From the NCBI RefSeq assembly GCF_000495795.1, contig NZ_AWGD01000021.1, positions 186,001-250,000 on the forward strand: a DNA stretch of 64,000 bases. The letters are read 5' to 3'. Shown in pieces: positions 33,241 to 41,885 of the stretch. This stretch comes from Asticcacaulis sp. AC460 (GTDB lineage Bacteria; Pseudomonadota; Alphaproteobacteria; Caulobacterales; Caulobacteraceae). Under the pieces are notes generated by a model. It saw nothing but the letters and a program-made list of their open reading frames with translations, did no database searches and was not told the origin of the DNA. Made by a program: the position numbers and the translations under genes. How positions within the stretch are numbered: position 1 is the first letter of the stretch; every line of letters begins with the position of its first letter.

Positions 33241-33328
33241 GCGGGCCAAATCCCCCACCGTCTCATTTGCTAACCGCAAATGACCACGGCACGGGCCGCC
33301 CCGCTCCCCGTATAACGGGGAGGGATAA
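33241..33328. repeat. Dispersed repeat family A, copy 3
   Basis: GCGGGCCAAATCCCCCACCG at the left end and CCCGTATAACGGGGAGGGAT at the right end, with ACGGCACGGGCCGCCCCGCT between, shared in detail with the copy at 53108. Confidence 0.85.
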
Positions 33329-33400
33329 GATTAGGAGGCTGGAACCACCTTCTCCTCCCCTGTTTACGGGGGAGGTAGCATCGAGCGAAGCGAGATGACG

Positions 33401-33487
33401 GAAGGGGCCATTCCACTGACAGTAAAGCCCCTCCCACCGCTTCGCGGTCCCCCCTCCCCGTGAAGAACGGGGCGGGAGAAGAAAAAC
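33401..33487. repeat. Dispersed repeat family B, copy
   Basis: ATTCCACTGACAGTAAAGCC, CCTCCCACCGCTTCGCGGTC and AACGGGGCGGGAGAAGAAA blocks, also found in the same order at 35168-35280 and (without the last block intact) at 42303-42414. Confidence 0.8.
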
Positions 33488-33516
33488 TAAAATCGCTGTC
33501 GTCTGAGATCATCATC

Positions 33517-35127
33517 TCAGTGGGTCTCGATGCGCCAGACATAGGCCAGTTGATCCGGCGCGGTTTCGGGCAAAGTCACCGTCAGGCCGGCGGCCGTCTG
33601 GCGGAAGGTGACAGGGCCGGTGCCGAGGAGGGAAACGTTTTTGACCGGGTAGTCGGCGCGCACCGAGGTGATCGTCACCTCACCCGCCGGACGCGCCATC
33701 CCGATCGCATGCAGAACCCCGTCCTTCACCGTGAAGCGGAAATCCTGCGCCGTGTAGGACCGCGACTTGCTTTCTGCGAATGAACCCGAGGCCGTTTCCG
33801 TCGGGCCTTCGCCGAAGACCACCCAGGGCCGCGAGCCGTAGACGGCATCGCCATTGACCTTCAGCCATGCCCCCATCTGCATCAGGGTGTCGCGCGCCCC
33901 GTCAGGGATGCGGCCGCTGGCGTGCGGGCCGACATTGAGCAGCAGGTTGCCGTTCTTCGACACCACATCGGCCAGCAGATGGATCAGCTGCGCCGGCGAC
34001 TTGTAGCTGTCGTTTTCGATATAGCTCCACGACTTGTCGCTGATCGAGGTGCAGGTCTGCCAGACGTCCTTACGGATACCCGGCGCCTGGCCGCGCTCGA
34101 TATCCAGCACGCCGGCGCCGTCGGCAAATTCGCCCAGCTTGTAGTTGACGATGGCTGAGGTGCCTTCGCGCGCGCCCTTGTTGTAGTACCAGGCGAGGAA
34201 TTTCGGCACGGTGTTGCGGAAGGACGGCTGGCCGATCCACCAGTCGAAATAGACCAGGTCCGGATCGTAGCGGTCGACCAGTTCAGCCTGGCGCGCCAGC
34301 CAGTCGTCCAGCCAGGCCTGGGAAACATGGGTGTAGTCGCCGAACAGGTCGGCATCGCCGCCGGAACCGAGGATGCGGCTCTGGGCCGGGCCATAAAGGC
34401 CGGCATTGGCCGGGTCGGAGACGTCCGACGGGACCTTGCGGCCTTCGTCGAAGAACCAGTTGTTTTCGGCGCGGTGCGACGACAGGGCGAAGTGCAGGCC
34501 TTCGGCGCGGACAGCCTTTGAGATTTCGCCGAGCAGGTCGCGTTTCGGTCCCATCTTGACGGCGGTGTAGTCGGACAGGTGGCTGTCGTACATCGAGAAG
34601 CCGTCATGGTGTTCGGCGACAGGGACGACATAGCGGGCGCCGGCAGCGCGGAACAGGCGCGCCCAGTCGTTCGGGTCGAAGCCGTCTGCCTTGAACATCG
34701 GGATGAAGTTCTTGTAGCCGAAGGTCGTCTGGGGACCGTAGGTGGCGATATGGTGGTCGAAGGCCGGATGACCCTGGATGTACATGTAGCGCGAGTACCA
34801 TTCGCCGGCGAAGGCCGGAATGGAATAGAGGCCCCAGTGGACGAAGATGCCGAATTTCGCGTCGGCATACCATTGCGGCGTCGAAAAGCCCTGCAAGGAA
34901 GCCCAGTCGGGGCGGAAGGGCCCTGCCCTGTCGCCGCGTTCGACTTCATCGAGCCAGAGCTTGCGTTCCTTGCTGTATTTTTGGGTGGCCGTTTGCCAGG
35001 CCTGGTCGCGTTGTTGCGGTGTCGTCGTGTCCGCCGCTGAGGCCCGGCCGGCCAGACTCGCCAGAGCCAGGGAGGCGACTCCGCCGCGCAGGAGGGAACG
35101 GCGGTCAATCTTGAAAGTGGTGGTCAT
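33517..35127 (-). CDS. GH29 alpha-L-fucosidase (second, distinct)
   Basis: About 536 residues with a twin-arginine signal (KIDRRSLLRGGVASLALASL). The GH29 barrel shows KFGIFVHWGLYSIPAFAGEW, VAEHHDGFSMYDSHLSDYTA and nucleophile Asp295 in DLVYFDWWIGQ. This is a different subgroup from the fucosidase at 13236 (HWGLYS rather than HFTINTFTDREWG) and lacks long C-terminal modules. The ATG at 35127 gives the Tat signal at the start; the open frame to 35244 is translated repeat. It may take a different fucose linkage from the other enzyme. Confidence 0.92.
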   Translation of the reverse strand: MTTTFKIDRRSLLRGGVASLALASLAGRASAADTTTPQQRDQAWQTATQKYSKERKLWLDEVERGDRAGPFRPDWASLQGFSTPQWYADAKFGIFVHWGLYSIPAFAGEWYSRYMYIQGHPAFDHHIATYGPQTTFGYKNFIPMFKADGFDPNDWARLFRAAGARYVVPVAEHHDGFSMYDSHLSDYTAVKMGPKRDLLGEISKAVRAEGLHFALSSHRAENNWFFDEGRKVPSDVSDPANAGLYGPAQSRILGSGGDADLFGDYTHVSQAWLDDWLARQAELVDRYDPDLVYFDWWIGQPSFRNTVPKFLAWYYNKGAREGTSAIVNYKLGEFADGAGVLDIERGQAPGIRKDVWQTCTSISDKSWSYIENDSYKSPAQLIHLLADVVSKNGNLLLNVGPHASGRIPDGARDTLMQMGAWLKVNGDAVYGSRPWVVFGEGPTETASGSFAESKSRSYTAQDFRFTVKDGVLHAIGMARPAGEVTITSVRADYPVKNVSLLGTGPVTFRQTAAGLTVTLPETAPDQLAYVWRIETH

Positions 35128-35167
35128 CAAAGGCGTCTTCCCTGGTTCATAGCGATAGCCGTGAGAA

Positions 35168-35280
35168 TGACGGGGCTGTTCCACTGATGGTAAAGCCCCT
35201 CCCACCGCTTCCTTGCGCTTCGAGCGCAATTCGCTCTCGCTCACCCCCCTCCCCGTAAAGAACGGGGCGGGAGAAGAAAG
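35168..35280. repeat. Dispersed repeat family B, copy
   Basis: TTCCACTGATGGTAAAGCCC, CTCCCACCGCTTC and GTAAAGAACGGGGCGGGAGA blocks as at 33401 and 42303, with an extra CGCTTCGAGCGCAATTCGCT insert-like segment. Confidence 0.8.
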
Positions 35281-35330
35281 ATAAGCTCAGTTTTCTTTCG
35301 ATGACCATGCAAGGCACTTCCGCACGCAAG

Positions 35331-35367
35331 AAAAATTCAGCGCAGCCATTTTTGTGTCCGCGCTGAA
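35331..35367 (-). terminator. Terminator-like hairpin downstream of the TonB receptor
   Basis: On the minus strand TTCAGCGC and GCGCTGAA pair around a 16-base loop and are followed by TTTTTC. It lies about 260 bases past the receptor stop and before the GH29 gene, so it could stop part of the receptor transcripts. Confidence 0.6.
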
Positions 35368-35412
35368 AGTTGATCTGAGGGTTGTACGAACACTAGGCTT
35401 ACTAAAGTTCAG

Positions 35413-35450
35413 GCGCATCAGAACGGTTACCCGAACCGTCCTGATGCGTC
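35413..35450. other. Long stem-loop in the receptor-GH29 spacer
   Basis: GCGCATCAG-A-ACGGTT and AACCGT-C-CTGATGCG pair across a 5-base loop, about 16 bp in all with one mismatch and one G-T pair. No T-run follows on the minus strand, so RNA stabilisation or a protein-binding site is as likely as termination. Confidence 0.6.
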
Positions 35451-35623
35451 CGTACAGAACACGATCGGGTCATTCTTCACCACACACGTGAAAACCACCG
35501 GGATGAGGTATTTCGCAACAGGGAGTATTGCGGGGGGATGAGCATCCCGGAGGGAATGGCGATCGTATTCCGGATTTTGGCGCTCCCCGGCTCGGGAAAA
35601 ACGGGAAGCGCCAATCTCAAGGC

Positions 35624-38419
35624 TTAGCGAAGGCGGTAGGTGACACCGAAGGTGACACGCGTACCGTACTTGCTCCAGGCCAGCGGCAGGCCGCCGGTCG
35701 TGTAGGGGTGTTGCATGTCGTCGAGGATGTTCTGCGCCGACAGGTTCAGCGACAGTTGATCATTGACGTCATAGGACGCCGAGGCATCCAGCTGACCCCA
35801 GCCATCGACATAGCTCGGGGCGGTGGATTCACTGCCGATCGCCGTCGTGTACTTGGAGCGGAAGGTATAGGAGACACGCGCCTGGATCGGGCCGCGCTCA
35901 TAGTACGGCGAGACCGTGTAGCTCCATTTCGACAGATACGGCATGGGCAGCTTGCCGGCATTCTGGTTGTACTGGTCGGTGTAGGACCCGTACTCTTCGC
36001 CCAGCCAGGTCAGGTTGGCCTGGATGCCGAAGCCGTAAGCGATGTCGCCCTGGTAGCCGACCGAGATGCCCGGGATCTTGGCATTGCTGCCGTTGAACGG
36101 TGCGTTGATCAGCATGTTTTCGACGCGGTTACACAGGCGGCCGACTTCGGTCCGGGTCAGGCAGTAGCCGAGGGCATTTTCCGGCAGGGTCACGTCGATG
36201 AACGTGTTCTTGCGGACAATGTAGGATTCGACGTCCTTATAGGTCAGATCGACGTTGAAGAGGCTGTTCGGCGCGAAATACCATTCGTAGGACGCGCTGT
36301 AGTTCCACGCCCGGTACGGCTGGAGGTCGGGATTGCCGCCGCTGCCGCAGAAGTGGTTCGCCGCGTTGCCGCAGAAGCGGTCCAGGCTGTATTCGACCTG
36401 GCCCGACATGTCGGCGAAGGTCGGACGCGACATCACCTTGCCCGCCGAGAAGCGAACCATCTGGTCGTCGGTCAGGTCGTAGGCGGCGTTGAACGACGGC
36501 AGGAAGTCGTCGTAGCTGCGGTCGATCGAGATCATCTCTTCCTGCCACGGATAGTAGTCCATGGTCGAACGATAGGTCTGGGCGTTCTCGGTCTTGGCGT
36601 AGCGGATGCCGACATCGCCATGCCATTTGCCCGAGCGGAAGTTGGCCTGGATATAGGCGCCATTGGTGACTTCGGTCGTATCCCACAGATTGCCGGCGTC
36701 GCGGTAATCGCCATTGGCGTTGCCGGGCGACTTGTTGGCCACCGAATAGTCGATGACCGCCTGCTGGGTCATGGCGACGAAGGATTGCAGATCACCCGAC
36801 GAGCCCAGGCCGTCAACCAGGACCGGATCGCTGATGTAGGTGTCGAAGTCCGACATCGACCCGGTTTTCAGGAAGGTGGTATTGAAGAAGTGCGGCTTGT
36901 TCAGGCTGATGTGCTTTTGGTACTTGTAACCGAACAGGACTTCGGTAACCGGGCCCCATTCGACGTAACGCTTGGCGTCCAGCTTGACGTAGTCATACTG
37001 GTCCAGCGACTGCGCGGTCTTGACGAAGCCGGCCTGGTTGCCCTGGCGGCGGGTCTTGAACAGGGCCGGATCGGTGGCCGATACGGCCAGGTCGAGGCTG
37101 GCGCCGTCCGGAGTCATCGCCCAGCTGCCGGTGGTGTTGCCGTAGAAGCTGAGGAAGTATTCCGGCTGAACGCCGCCGATGGCCTTGGAGGTGCCGATAT
37201 TGGCGACAAAGTCCCAGTCGCCCGGGGTCCAGCGCGATTCCAGGTTGATGGTGTTGGTGGTCAGGTGCGAGGCCTTGTAGTATTCGTCCATACGCACCGC
37301 GACCGCGCCGGTACCGCCGGTGACGCCGCTCGAATTGGTGGTGACCGAGGTCATCTTGGTCGGGCTGATGACCGCGCCGCCGCTGGTGCGGGCATCCCAG
37401 GCTTCACCTTCGTTCCAGGAGACGCTGAGGTCGGTCTGGAATGTCTGCGAATAGCTGGAATAGTCGCTCTGGATGGTGGTGCCGGTCAGGTTGAATTCCA
37501 GGTCTTCGGTCGGACGGAACTGGAAGGCCAGTTGGCCGGTCTGACGCTCGCGGTTTTCCATCGACGACTGCAGCCAGAGATATTGCGGCACCAGCATGCC
37601 CGGCGTCAGGGCCGGACCGTTGGACACCGTCGGCAACGAACCTGGGTTAGCAAACGCCGTCTTGGCCGAGTTACAGCCGCCCCAGCGCGAGGCGTTACAG
37701 ACGTCCTGATAGGCGGTCGAGACCGAACCGCTGCCCAGGACGGACTTGTTGTAGGCGTAGTGGGCCAGCAGGCCGAAGCGGCCGGTTTCGTCCTTGGTGC
37801 TGTAGAAGATGGAATAGCGCGGATCGCTTTCCTTGTTCCGCTGGTTCTGGTTGTAGTTGAAGTTCAGAACAACGGTGTTGGCCGGCAGCGACAAGGGCTT
37901 GCGGGTATTGACGATGATGCTGCCGCCGATGCCGCCTTCGTCCAGGCGGGCTTCGGTGGTCTTGTAGACCTGCACGTCACCGATCAGTTCCGGAGCGAGA
38001 TTGCCCAGGTTGAAGCTGCGGCCGGTGTCCTTGTTGTTGGCGCCGGTATTGGCCGAGGCCACCGGGTTGCCGTTCAGGGTGACATTGATCAGGCGCGAAT
38101 TGATGCCGTTGATGGCGATATGCTCGCCTTCACCGCCACCGGAGCGGTCGACCGTGATGCCCGGAAGGCGCGACAGCGATTCCGCGACGTTGACGTCGGG
38201 GAATTTGCTGACGTCTTCGGCGGTGATGACGTCGATATGGGCCGACGCCTTACGTTTGACGTTCAGCGTCTTCTGCAGGCTCTTGCGAACGCCAACGACA
38301 ATGATGTCCTGGCTGTCGTCGGTTGGTGTGGTTGCCGCCGGTTCCTGCGCGAAAACGCTGCTGGAAATCATGACACCGGCCAGAGCCGTCGTCACCAAGG
38401 CGTATGTTTTTGTTTTCAT
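35624..38419 (-). CDS. TonB-dependent outer-membrane receptor
   Basis: 931 residues. A Sec signal (ALVTTALAGVMISSSVFAQ) is followed by a TonB-box-like segment DIIVVGVRKSLQ and the plug domain (HIDVITAEDVSKFPDVNVAE, SLSRLPGITVDRS, INGINSRLINVTLNG). The rest is the 22-strand barrel with alternating aromatic residues, ending YGTRVTFGVTYRLR. It resembles the Xanthomonas-Caulobacter carbohydrate receptor group. It heads the minus-strand glycan operon and is the only transport gene in the locus; the ligand is inferred to be an N-glycan, glycopeptide or GlcNAc-containing fragment. Confidence 0.93.
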   Translation of the reverse strand: MKTKTYALVTTALAGVMISSSVFAQEPAATTPTDDSQDIIVVGVRKSLQKTLNVKRKASAHIDVITAEDVSKFPDVNVAESLSRLPGITVDRSGGGEGEHIAINGINSRLINVTLNGNPVASANTGANNKDTGRSFNLGNLAPELIGDVQVYKTTEARLDEGGIGGSIIVNTRKPLSLPANTVVLNFNYNQNQRNKESDPRYSIFYSTKDETGRFGLLAHYAYNKSVLGSGSVSTAYQDVCNASRWGGCNSAKTAFANPGSLPTVSNGPALTPGMLVPQYLWLQSSMENRERQTGQLAFQFRPTEDLEFNLTGTTIQSDYSSYSQTFQTDLSVSWNEGEAWDARTSGGAVISPTKMTSVTTNSSGVTGGTGAVAVRMDEYYKASHLTTNTINLESRWTPGDWDFVANIGTSKAIGGVQPEYFLSFYGNTTGSWAMTPDGASLDLAVSATDPALFKTRRQGNQAGFVKTAQSLDQYDYVKLDAKRYVEWGPVTEVLFGYKYQKHISLNKPHFFNTTFLKTGSMSDFDTYISDPVLVDGLGSSGDLQSFVAMTQQAVIDYSVANKSPGNANGDYRDAGNLWDTTEVTNGAYIQANFRSGKWHGDVGIRYAKTENAQTYRSTMDYYPWQEEMISIDRSYDDFLPSFNAAYDLTDDQMVRFSAGKVMSRPTFADMSGQVEYSLDRFCGNAANHFCGSGGNPDLQPYRAWNYSASYEWYFAPNSLFNVDLTYKDVESYIVRKNTFIDVTLPENALGYCLTRTEVGRLCNRVENMLINAPFNGSNAKIPGISVGYQGDIAYGFGIQANLTWLGEEYGSYTDQYNQNAGKLPMPYLSKWSYTVSPYYERGPIQARVSYTFRSKYTTAIGSESTAPSYVDGWGQLDASASYDVNDQLSLNLSAQNILDDMQHPYTTGGLPLAWSKYGTRVTFGVTYRLR

Positions 38420-38927
38420 TCCCTAATCTCCTAAGTTCCTGCCGGCTCAAGGCCCCTACGTGAGCAACAATTGTGTTTCGGTTGACAATACCTTTTGAAG
38501 ACCAAAACGTCCGAGTGCGTAGCCACTGGTGAAACAAGTCTTACATATAAAATCCGAAAACCGTCAAATCCTTAGTTCCGATGTCATGTCCTTCCGGGCA
38601 AATATAAAGATACCAATGTCTACCGTTGTCATGACCATTTTGGCCATTAATGAAATTTGTAATAGCATATGCTTTCAAGACTTTAGGGCTTTGGCGGTGG
38701 GTTGGGGGCGTTCGGGTGGTTCGCATTCCGCCCTTTGGTCTTTATACATTTTCGCTTGTCCATGTTGCTTTTCCGTCACATAAATGACATAGGCGGGCCG
38801 CCGAAAAGCCCTGTATCGCGCCGTCCGGCCGCGACTCACCTCTTGTGGCAAATGTCATGACACATTCGCGGTTTGACATATTATGCCATATGGCGATGAA
38901 TGCGGTACGCCCCTTTTTGAGTTTGTT
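38420..38927. promoter_or_regulatory. Divergent control region of the receptor and the sulfotransferase operon
   Basis: 508 bases with AT-rich stretches and no gene. It holds ACAATACC (38485-38492) resembling sites before the kinase and second GntR genes, TTGTCATGACC (38626-38636) and TGTCATGACA (38853-38862) resembling the palindrome at 13173, and ATACCAAT at 38610-38617. These are candidate operators for coordinated control. Confidence 0.45.
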
Positions 38928-40505
38928 ATGATGTCCTTCGCCCAGTCACTATCCGACGCCCACAGCTCCATGCGGCGTGGCGACATGGCCGCCGCCCTGA
39001 CGGCTGCCGGCGCCGCCACCCGGGCCAATCCCCATTCCGCCGAGGCGTGGTGGGTATTGGGCAGCGCCGCCAGCAACCTGGATGACATGACAACTGCGCA
39101 AAACGCCTTCGGAAAGGCCGCCAAGTGGGCTCCGGAGGGGTCGAAGTTGCGGGGCCAGATGCTGGCCCTGCGCTGCAAGCCGCTGATGAGCGAAGGCCGG
39201 ATGGCGGACGCCGTGCAGTGCGCGCGCGACGCCATGGCGGCCCGGATCGACGATGTGCCGAGCCTGGTCCGGGTCGGCTACACCCTGACCCATGCCGGCC
39301 TGACCCAGGAAGCCCTGGCGCCCGCGCAGGAGGCGACGAGGCTGGATCCGAACCACGCCGAGGCCTGGTACACGCTGGGCGGGGTGCAGCGGTCGCTGGG
39401 CGACGTCCCGGGAGCGGAAGCGTCGTTCAACAACGCCATCCGGCTGTCGCCGACGCCGCCGGTCGCCGCCTATTTCAACCTGGCCTATCTGCGGCGGTGG
39501 AAGGCCGAGGACAATCACATCCCGCTACTGGAGGCGTTGACCTGCCGCACCAGCCTGGAAGCCTGCCGCGTCGCCTATACGCTGTTCAAGGAGCACGACG
39601 ATATCGGCGAGACCGCGCAGGCGTGGGACTGCCTGCAGGTCGGGGCCGAGTTGGGGCGGAAGATCGAGCCGTGGACGTCGGTCGAGGAAGCCGAGAGCAT
39701 CGCCGCGTGGAAGCAGTATTTTCCGGCGGAGCGGTTTGGCGCGAGCGATAAGCGCAGGCGCAGCGGGCCGAAGCGCATCTTTATTATCGGGCTGCCGCGG
39801 TCGGGGACCACCCTGATCGAGCGCGTCCTGGCCGCCCATAGCCAGGTGCAGGCGATCGGTGAGCTCAAGTCCTTCGGGATCGCTGTCCATAAGCTGGCCG
39901 GGATCGACAATGTTCGCCGGCTGGCGCCCGAGGTGATTGCGGCAGCGGCGAAGCTGGATCCACTGGATATCGCCGAGTTCTATACGCGGGAGTCGGCGTT
40001 TCTCAATGATGGCAGCGCCTATGTCATCGACAAGCTGCCGTCGAACCACGAATATGCCGGGCTGATCAAGCTGGCCTTTCCGGACGCGATCGTCGTCGCG
40101 CTGGACCGCAATCCGATGGACGCCCTGTTCGGCTGCTACAAGGTGCTGTTTACCGGCGCCTATGGCTGGTCGTATGGCCAGGACGACCTGGCGGACCATT
40201 ATCATCACTTCCGCGACCTGATGGGGTATTGGAAGAGCGTGCTGGGCGAGCAGTTGATCGAGGTGTCGCTGGAGGCGGTCATCGCCGATCCTGAGGCGCA
40301 GATCCGGCGGTTGATCGCGGCGTGCGGATTGGATTTTGAAGAGGCTTGTCTGAAGCCGCATGAGGCGTCGGGCGCGGTCTCCACCGCCAGCGCGGTTCAG
40401 GTGCGCAGCCCGATCAATTCGCAGGGCGTCAATGCCTGGAAGCGTTATGAGGCCCCGTTGGCGCCGTTGCAGGCGCGGCTGCGGCAGATGGGCTATGTGG
40501 AGTAG
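38928..40505 (+). CDS. TPR-repeat sulfotransferase family protein
   Basis: About 525 residues. The N-terminal half consists of tetratricopeptide repeats (for example NPHSAEAWWVLGSAASNLDD and DPNHAEAWYTLGGVQRSLGD). The C-terminal half is a P-loop sulfotransferase with the 5'-phosphosulfate-binding motif IFIIGLPRSGTTLIERVL (PRSGTT about 290-295) and a 3'-phosphate motif region VVALDRNPMDALFGCY. No signal peptide, so cytoplasmic. A Met at 38883 is an alternative start. Divergent from the TonB receptor and 2 bases before the next sulfotransferase-like gene. Substrate unknown. Confidence 0.85.
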   Translation: MMSFAQSLSDAHSSMRRGDMAAALTAAGAATRANPHSAEAWWVLGSAASNLDDMTTAQNAFGKAAKWAPEGSKLRGQMLALRCKPLMSEGRMADAVQCARDAMAARIDDVPSLVRVGYTLTHAGLTQEALAPAQEATRLDPNHAEAWYTLGGVQRSLGDVPGAEASFNNAIRLSPTPPVAAYFNLAYLRRWKAEDNHIPLLEALTCRTSLEACRVAYTLFKEHDDIGETAQAWDCLQVGAELGRKIEPWTSVEEAESIAAWKQYFPAERFGASDKRRRSGPKRIFIIGLPRSGTTLIERVLAAHSQVQAIGELKSFGIAVHKLAGIDNVRRLAPEVIAAAAKLDPLDIAEFYTRESAFLNDGSAYVIDKLPSNHEYAGLIKLAFPDAIVVALDRNPMDALFGCYKVLFTGAYGWSYGQDDLADHYHHFRDLMGYWKSVLGEQLIEVSLEAVIADPEAQIRRLIAACGLDFEEACLKPHEASGAVSTASAVQVRSPINSQGVNAWKRYEAPLAPLQARLRQMGYVE

Positions 40506-40507
40506 CC

Positions 40508-41200
40508 ATGCTTGTCTGTGACAGTTTCGTCTTCCTGCATCTGCACAAGGCCGGCGGCACCTTCGTCAGCCGGATGATGATGACCTGCATTCCCTCGGCA
40601 CGGCGGGTGGGCTACCACCTGCCCTATGCGGAGGTTCCGGAGGCCTGTCGTGCGTTGCCGGTGCTGGGGACGGTACGCAATCCGCTGGCCTATTATGTGT
40701 CGTGGTACCATTTCCAGCGGGCGCAGGAACGGCCCAACCCATTGTTCTGGGTGTGCAGTGATAATGGCACGTTGGGGTTCGAGGCGACCATTGAGCGGCT
40801 GGTGACGCTGGAAGGCCGCGAGGCGGATATCGATCGGCTGGCGGCGGTGTTTCCGCAGGACTATGTCAATTACGGCCTGAACCTGCGCAAGTCGTGCATT
40901 CGCAAGCTGTTGGGATCGGGAGCCGGGTTTTTCACCTTCCTGCACGACCGATTGTATGCGGGGGCGCCGGCGCCGCGCATCATGAAGGTGGAGAGCTTGC
41001 GGGAGGAATTGCAGACCCTGCCGGAGGGAATGGGTGTTCATGAAGCGCGGCGGGCGCGGCAGTTTGTCGCCGGAACGCCGGACCTGAATGTCAGCGAGCA
41101 TGGACCGTACCAGGACTATTATTCGCCGGAGCTGAGGGCGCTGGTTATGAAGATGGACGGGCGGGTCATGGAGACCTATGGCTACGCGCAATGGTCATGA
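40508..41200 (+). CDS. Sulfotransferase-like P-loop protein
   Basis: 230 residues. The N-terminal FVFLHLHKAGGTFVSRMM resembles the HKTGGT phosphosulfate loop of carbohydrate-type sulfotransferases, and GTVRNPLAYYVSWYHF matches the 3'-phosphate (RNP) motif. No signal peptide. Directly follows the TPR-sulfotransferase, so probably co-transcribed. The substrate, and whether the altered HKAGGT loop binds PAPS, are unknown. Confidence 0.7.
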   Translation: MLVCDSFVFLHLHKAGGTFVSRMMMTCIPSARRVGYHLPYAEVPEACRALPVLGTVRNPLAYYVSWYHFQRAQERPNPLFWVCSDNGTLGFEATIERLVTLEGREADIDRLAAVFPQDYVNYGLNLRKSCIRKLLGSGAGFFTFLHDRLYAGAPAPRIMKVESLREELQTLPEGMGVHEARRARQFVAGTPDLNVSEHGPYQDYYSPELRALVMKMDGRVMETYGYAQWS

Positions 41201-41242
41201 TATTTATGGACATTGGTCCTTACATATAGTTAGATTTGCGGC

Positions 41243-41851
41243 ATGAACTTCGGATCCGACGCCCAGAAATTGGGAAATTTCGATATTTCGGCGCTCAAGG
41301 CCGCCGTTGCGGCGCTCGGCGAAGAGGCCTGGGCAGCCGACGGCAGCCGGCAGCAGGCGTTCGACGCCCATGCCAGCACCCAGACCCTGAAGCTGATTGC
41401 CGATAGCGACTTTCGCCACGTCAATCCGACCCATCATGCGGCGTTTGCGGCGCTGGAGCCCCATCTGCGGCCGCTGATGGTGCATATCCGCAGCCATTAC
41501 CTCCAGACCCTGCGCCAGCGCCGGGTGGCCGAACAGCACGGTCCGGGTTACTTCATCCGGGCGCTGCTGACGCGGTTGCCGCCAGGTGCCGAGATCAAGC
41601 CGCATATCGACGACGGCGAGTCGTTAAAGCGCTGTCATCGCATCCATGTGCCGGTCGTCACCAATGACAACAGTCTGTTCGTTGTCGGTAATCTGAGGTT
41701 CCACATGCCCGCCGGAGAGATGTGGGAAATCAACAACCGTCGTGTGCACGCCGTCCGCAATGACGGCAGTGAGGCACGCGTCCATCTGATCATGGACTAT
41801 GTCCAGCCCGGCGAGACCGTCTTCGACCAGGACGGGTTGCTGACAGCATGA
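41243..41851 (+). CDS. Aspartyl/asparaginyl beta-hydroxylase-like protein
   Basis: 202 residues with a cupin-like 2-oxoglutarate/Fe(II) fold. The iron-binding set is visible as KPHIDDGESLKRCHRIHVP (H121, D123) and NNRRVHAVRNDGSEARVHLI (H169, and R179 for 2-oxoglutarate). The family hydroxylates Asp/Asn side chains or small substrates. No signal peptide. Lies in the same direction as the sulfotransferases with short gaps, suggesting one operon. Target unknown. Confidence 0.82.
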   Translation: MNFGSDAQKLGNFDISALKAAVAALGEEAWAADGSRQQAFDAHASTQTLKLIADSDFRHVNPTHHAAFAALEPHLRPLMVHIRSHYLQTLRQRRVAEQHGPGYFIRALLTRLPPGAEIKPHIDDGESLKRCHRIHVPVVTNDNSLFVVGNLRFHMPAGEMWEINNRRVHAVRNDGSEARVHLIMDYVQPGETVFDQDGLLTA

Positions 41852-41885
41852 TCCTTTCTTTTCAACTTTCGCAACAGGTTCGACC

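Larger units (their letters stand above)
33175..33516. other. Repeat-filled spacer between GH20 and GH29
   Basis: No gene. Holds repeat family A copy 3 (33241-33328), then a GC-rich hairpin and repeat family B copy (33401-33487). The spacer interrupts an otherwise tightly packed operon, so the mRNA would carry several stable hairpins here. Confidence 0.6.
35128..35623. other. Structured spacer between the TonB receptor and GH29
   Basis: No gene. Contains repeat family B (35168-35280), a terminator-like hairpin (35331-35367), a long perfect-looking stem-loop (35413-35450) and a GC-rich inverted repeat (35580-35616). It probably adjusts expression of the enzymes relative to the receptor. Confidence 0.6.

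Noticed and set aside
33175-33279. 35-residue N-terminal extension of the GH20 gene through the repeat
   Set aside because: The ATG at 33174 has its own GGAG site directly before the signal peptide, so the repeat is not needed for translation here, unlike in the GH3 gene.
35528-38434. 968-codon open frame on the plus strand opposite the TonB receptor
   Set aside because: It is antisense to a clear receptor with signal, plug and barrel; its product is low-complexity GC-driven sequence without family motifs.
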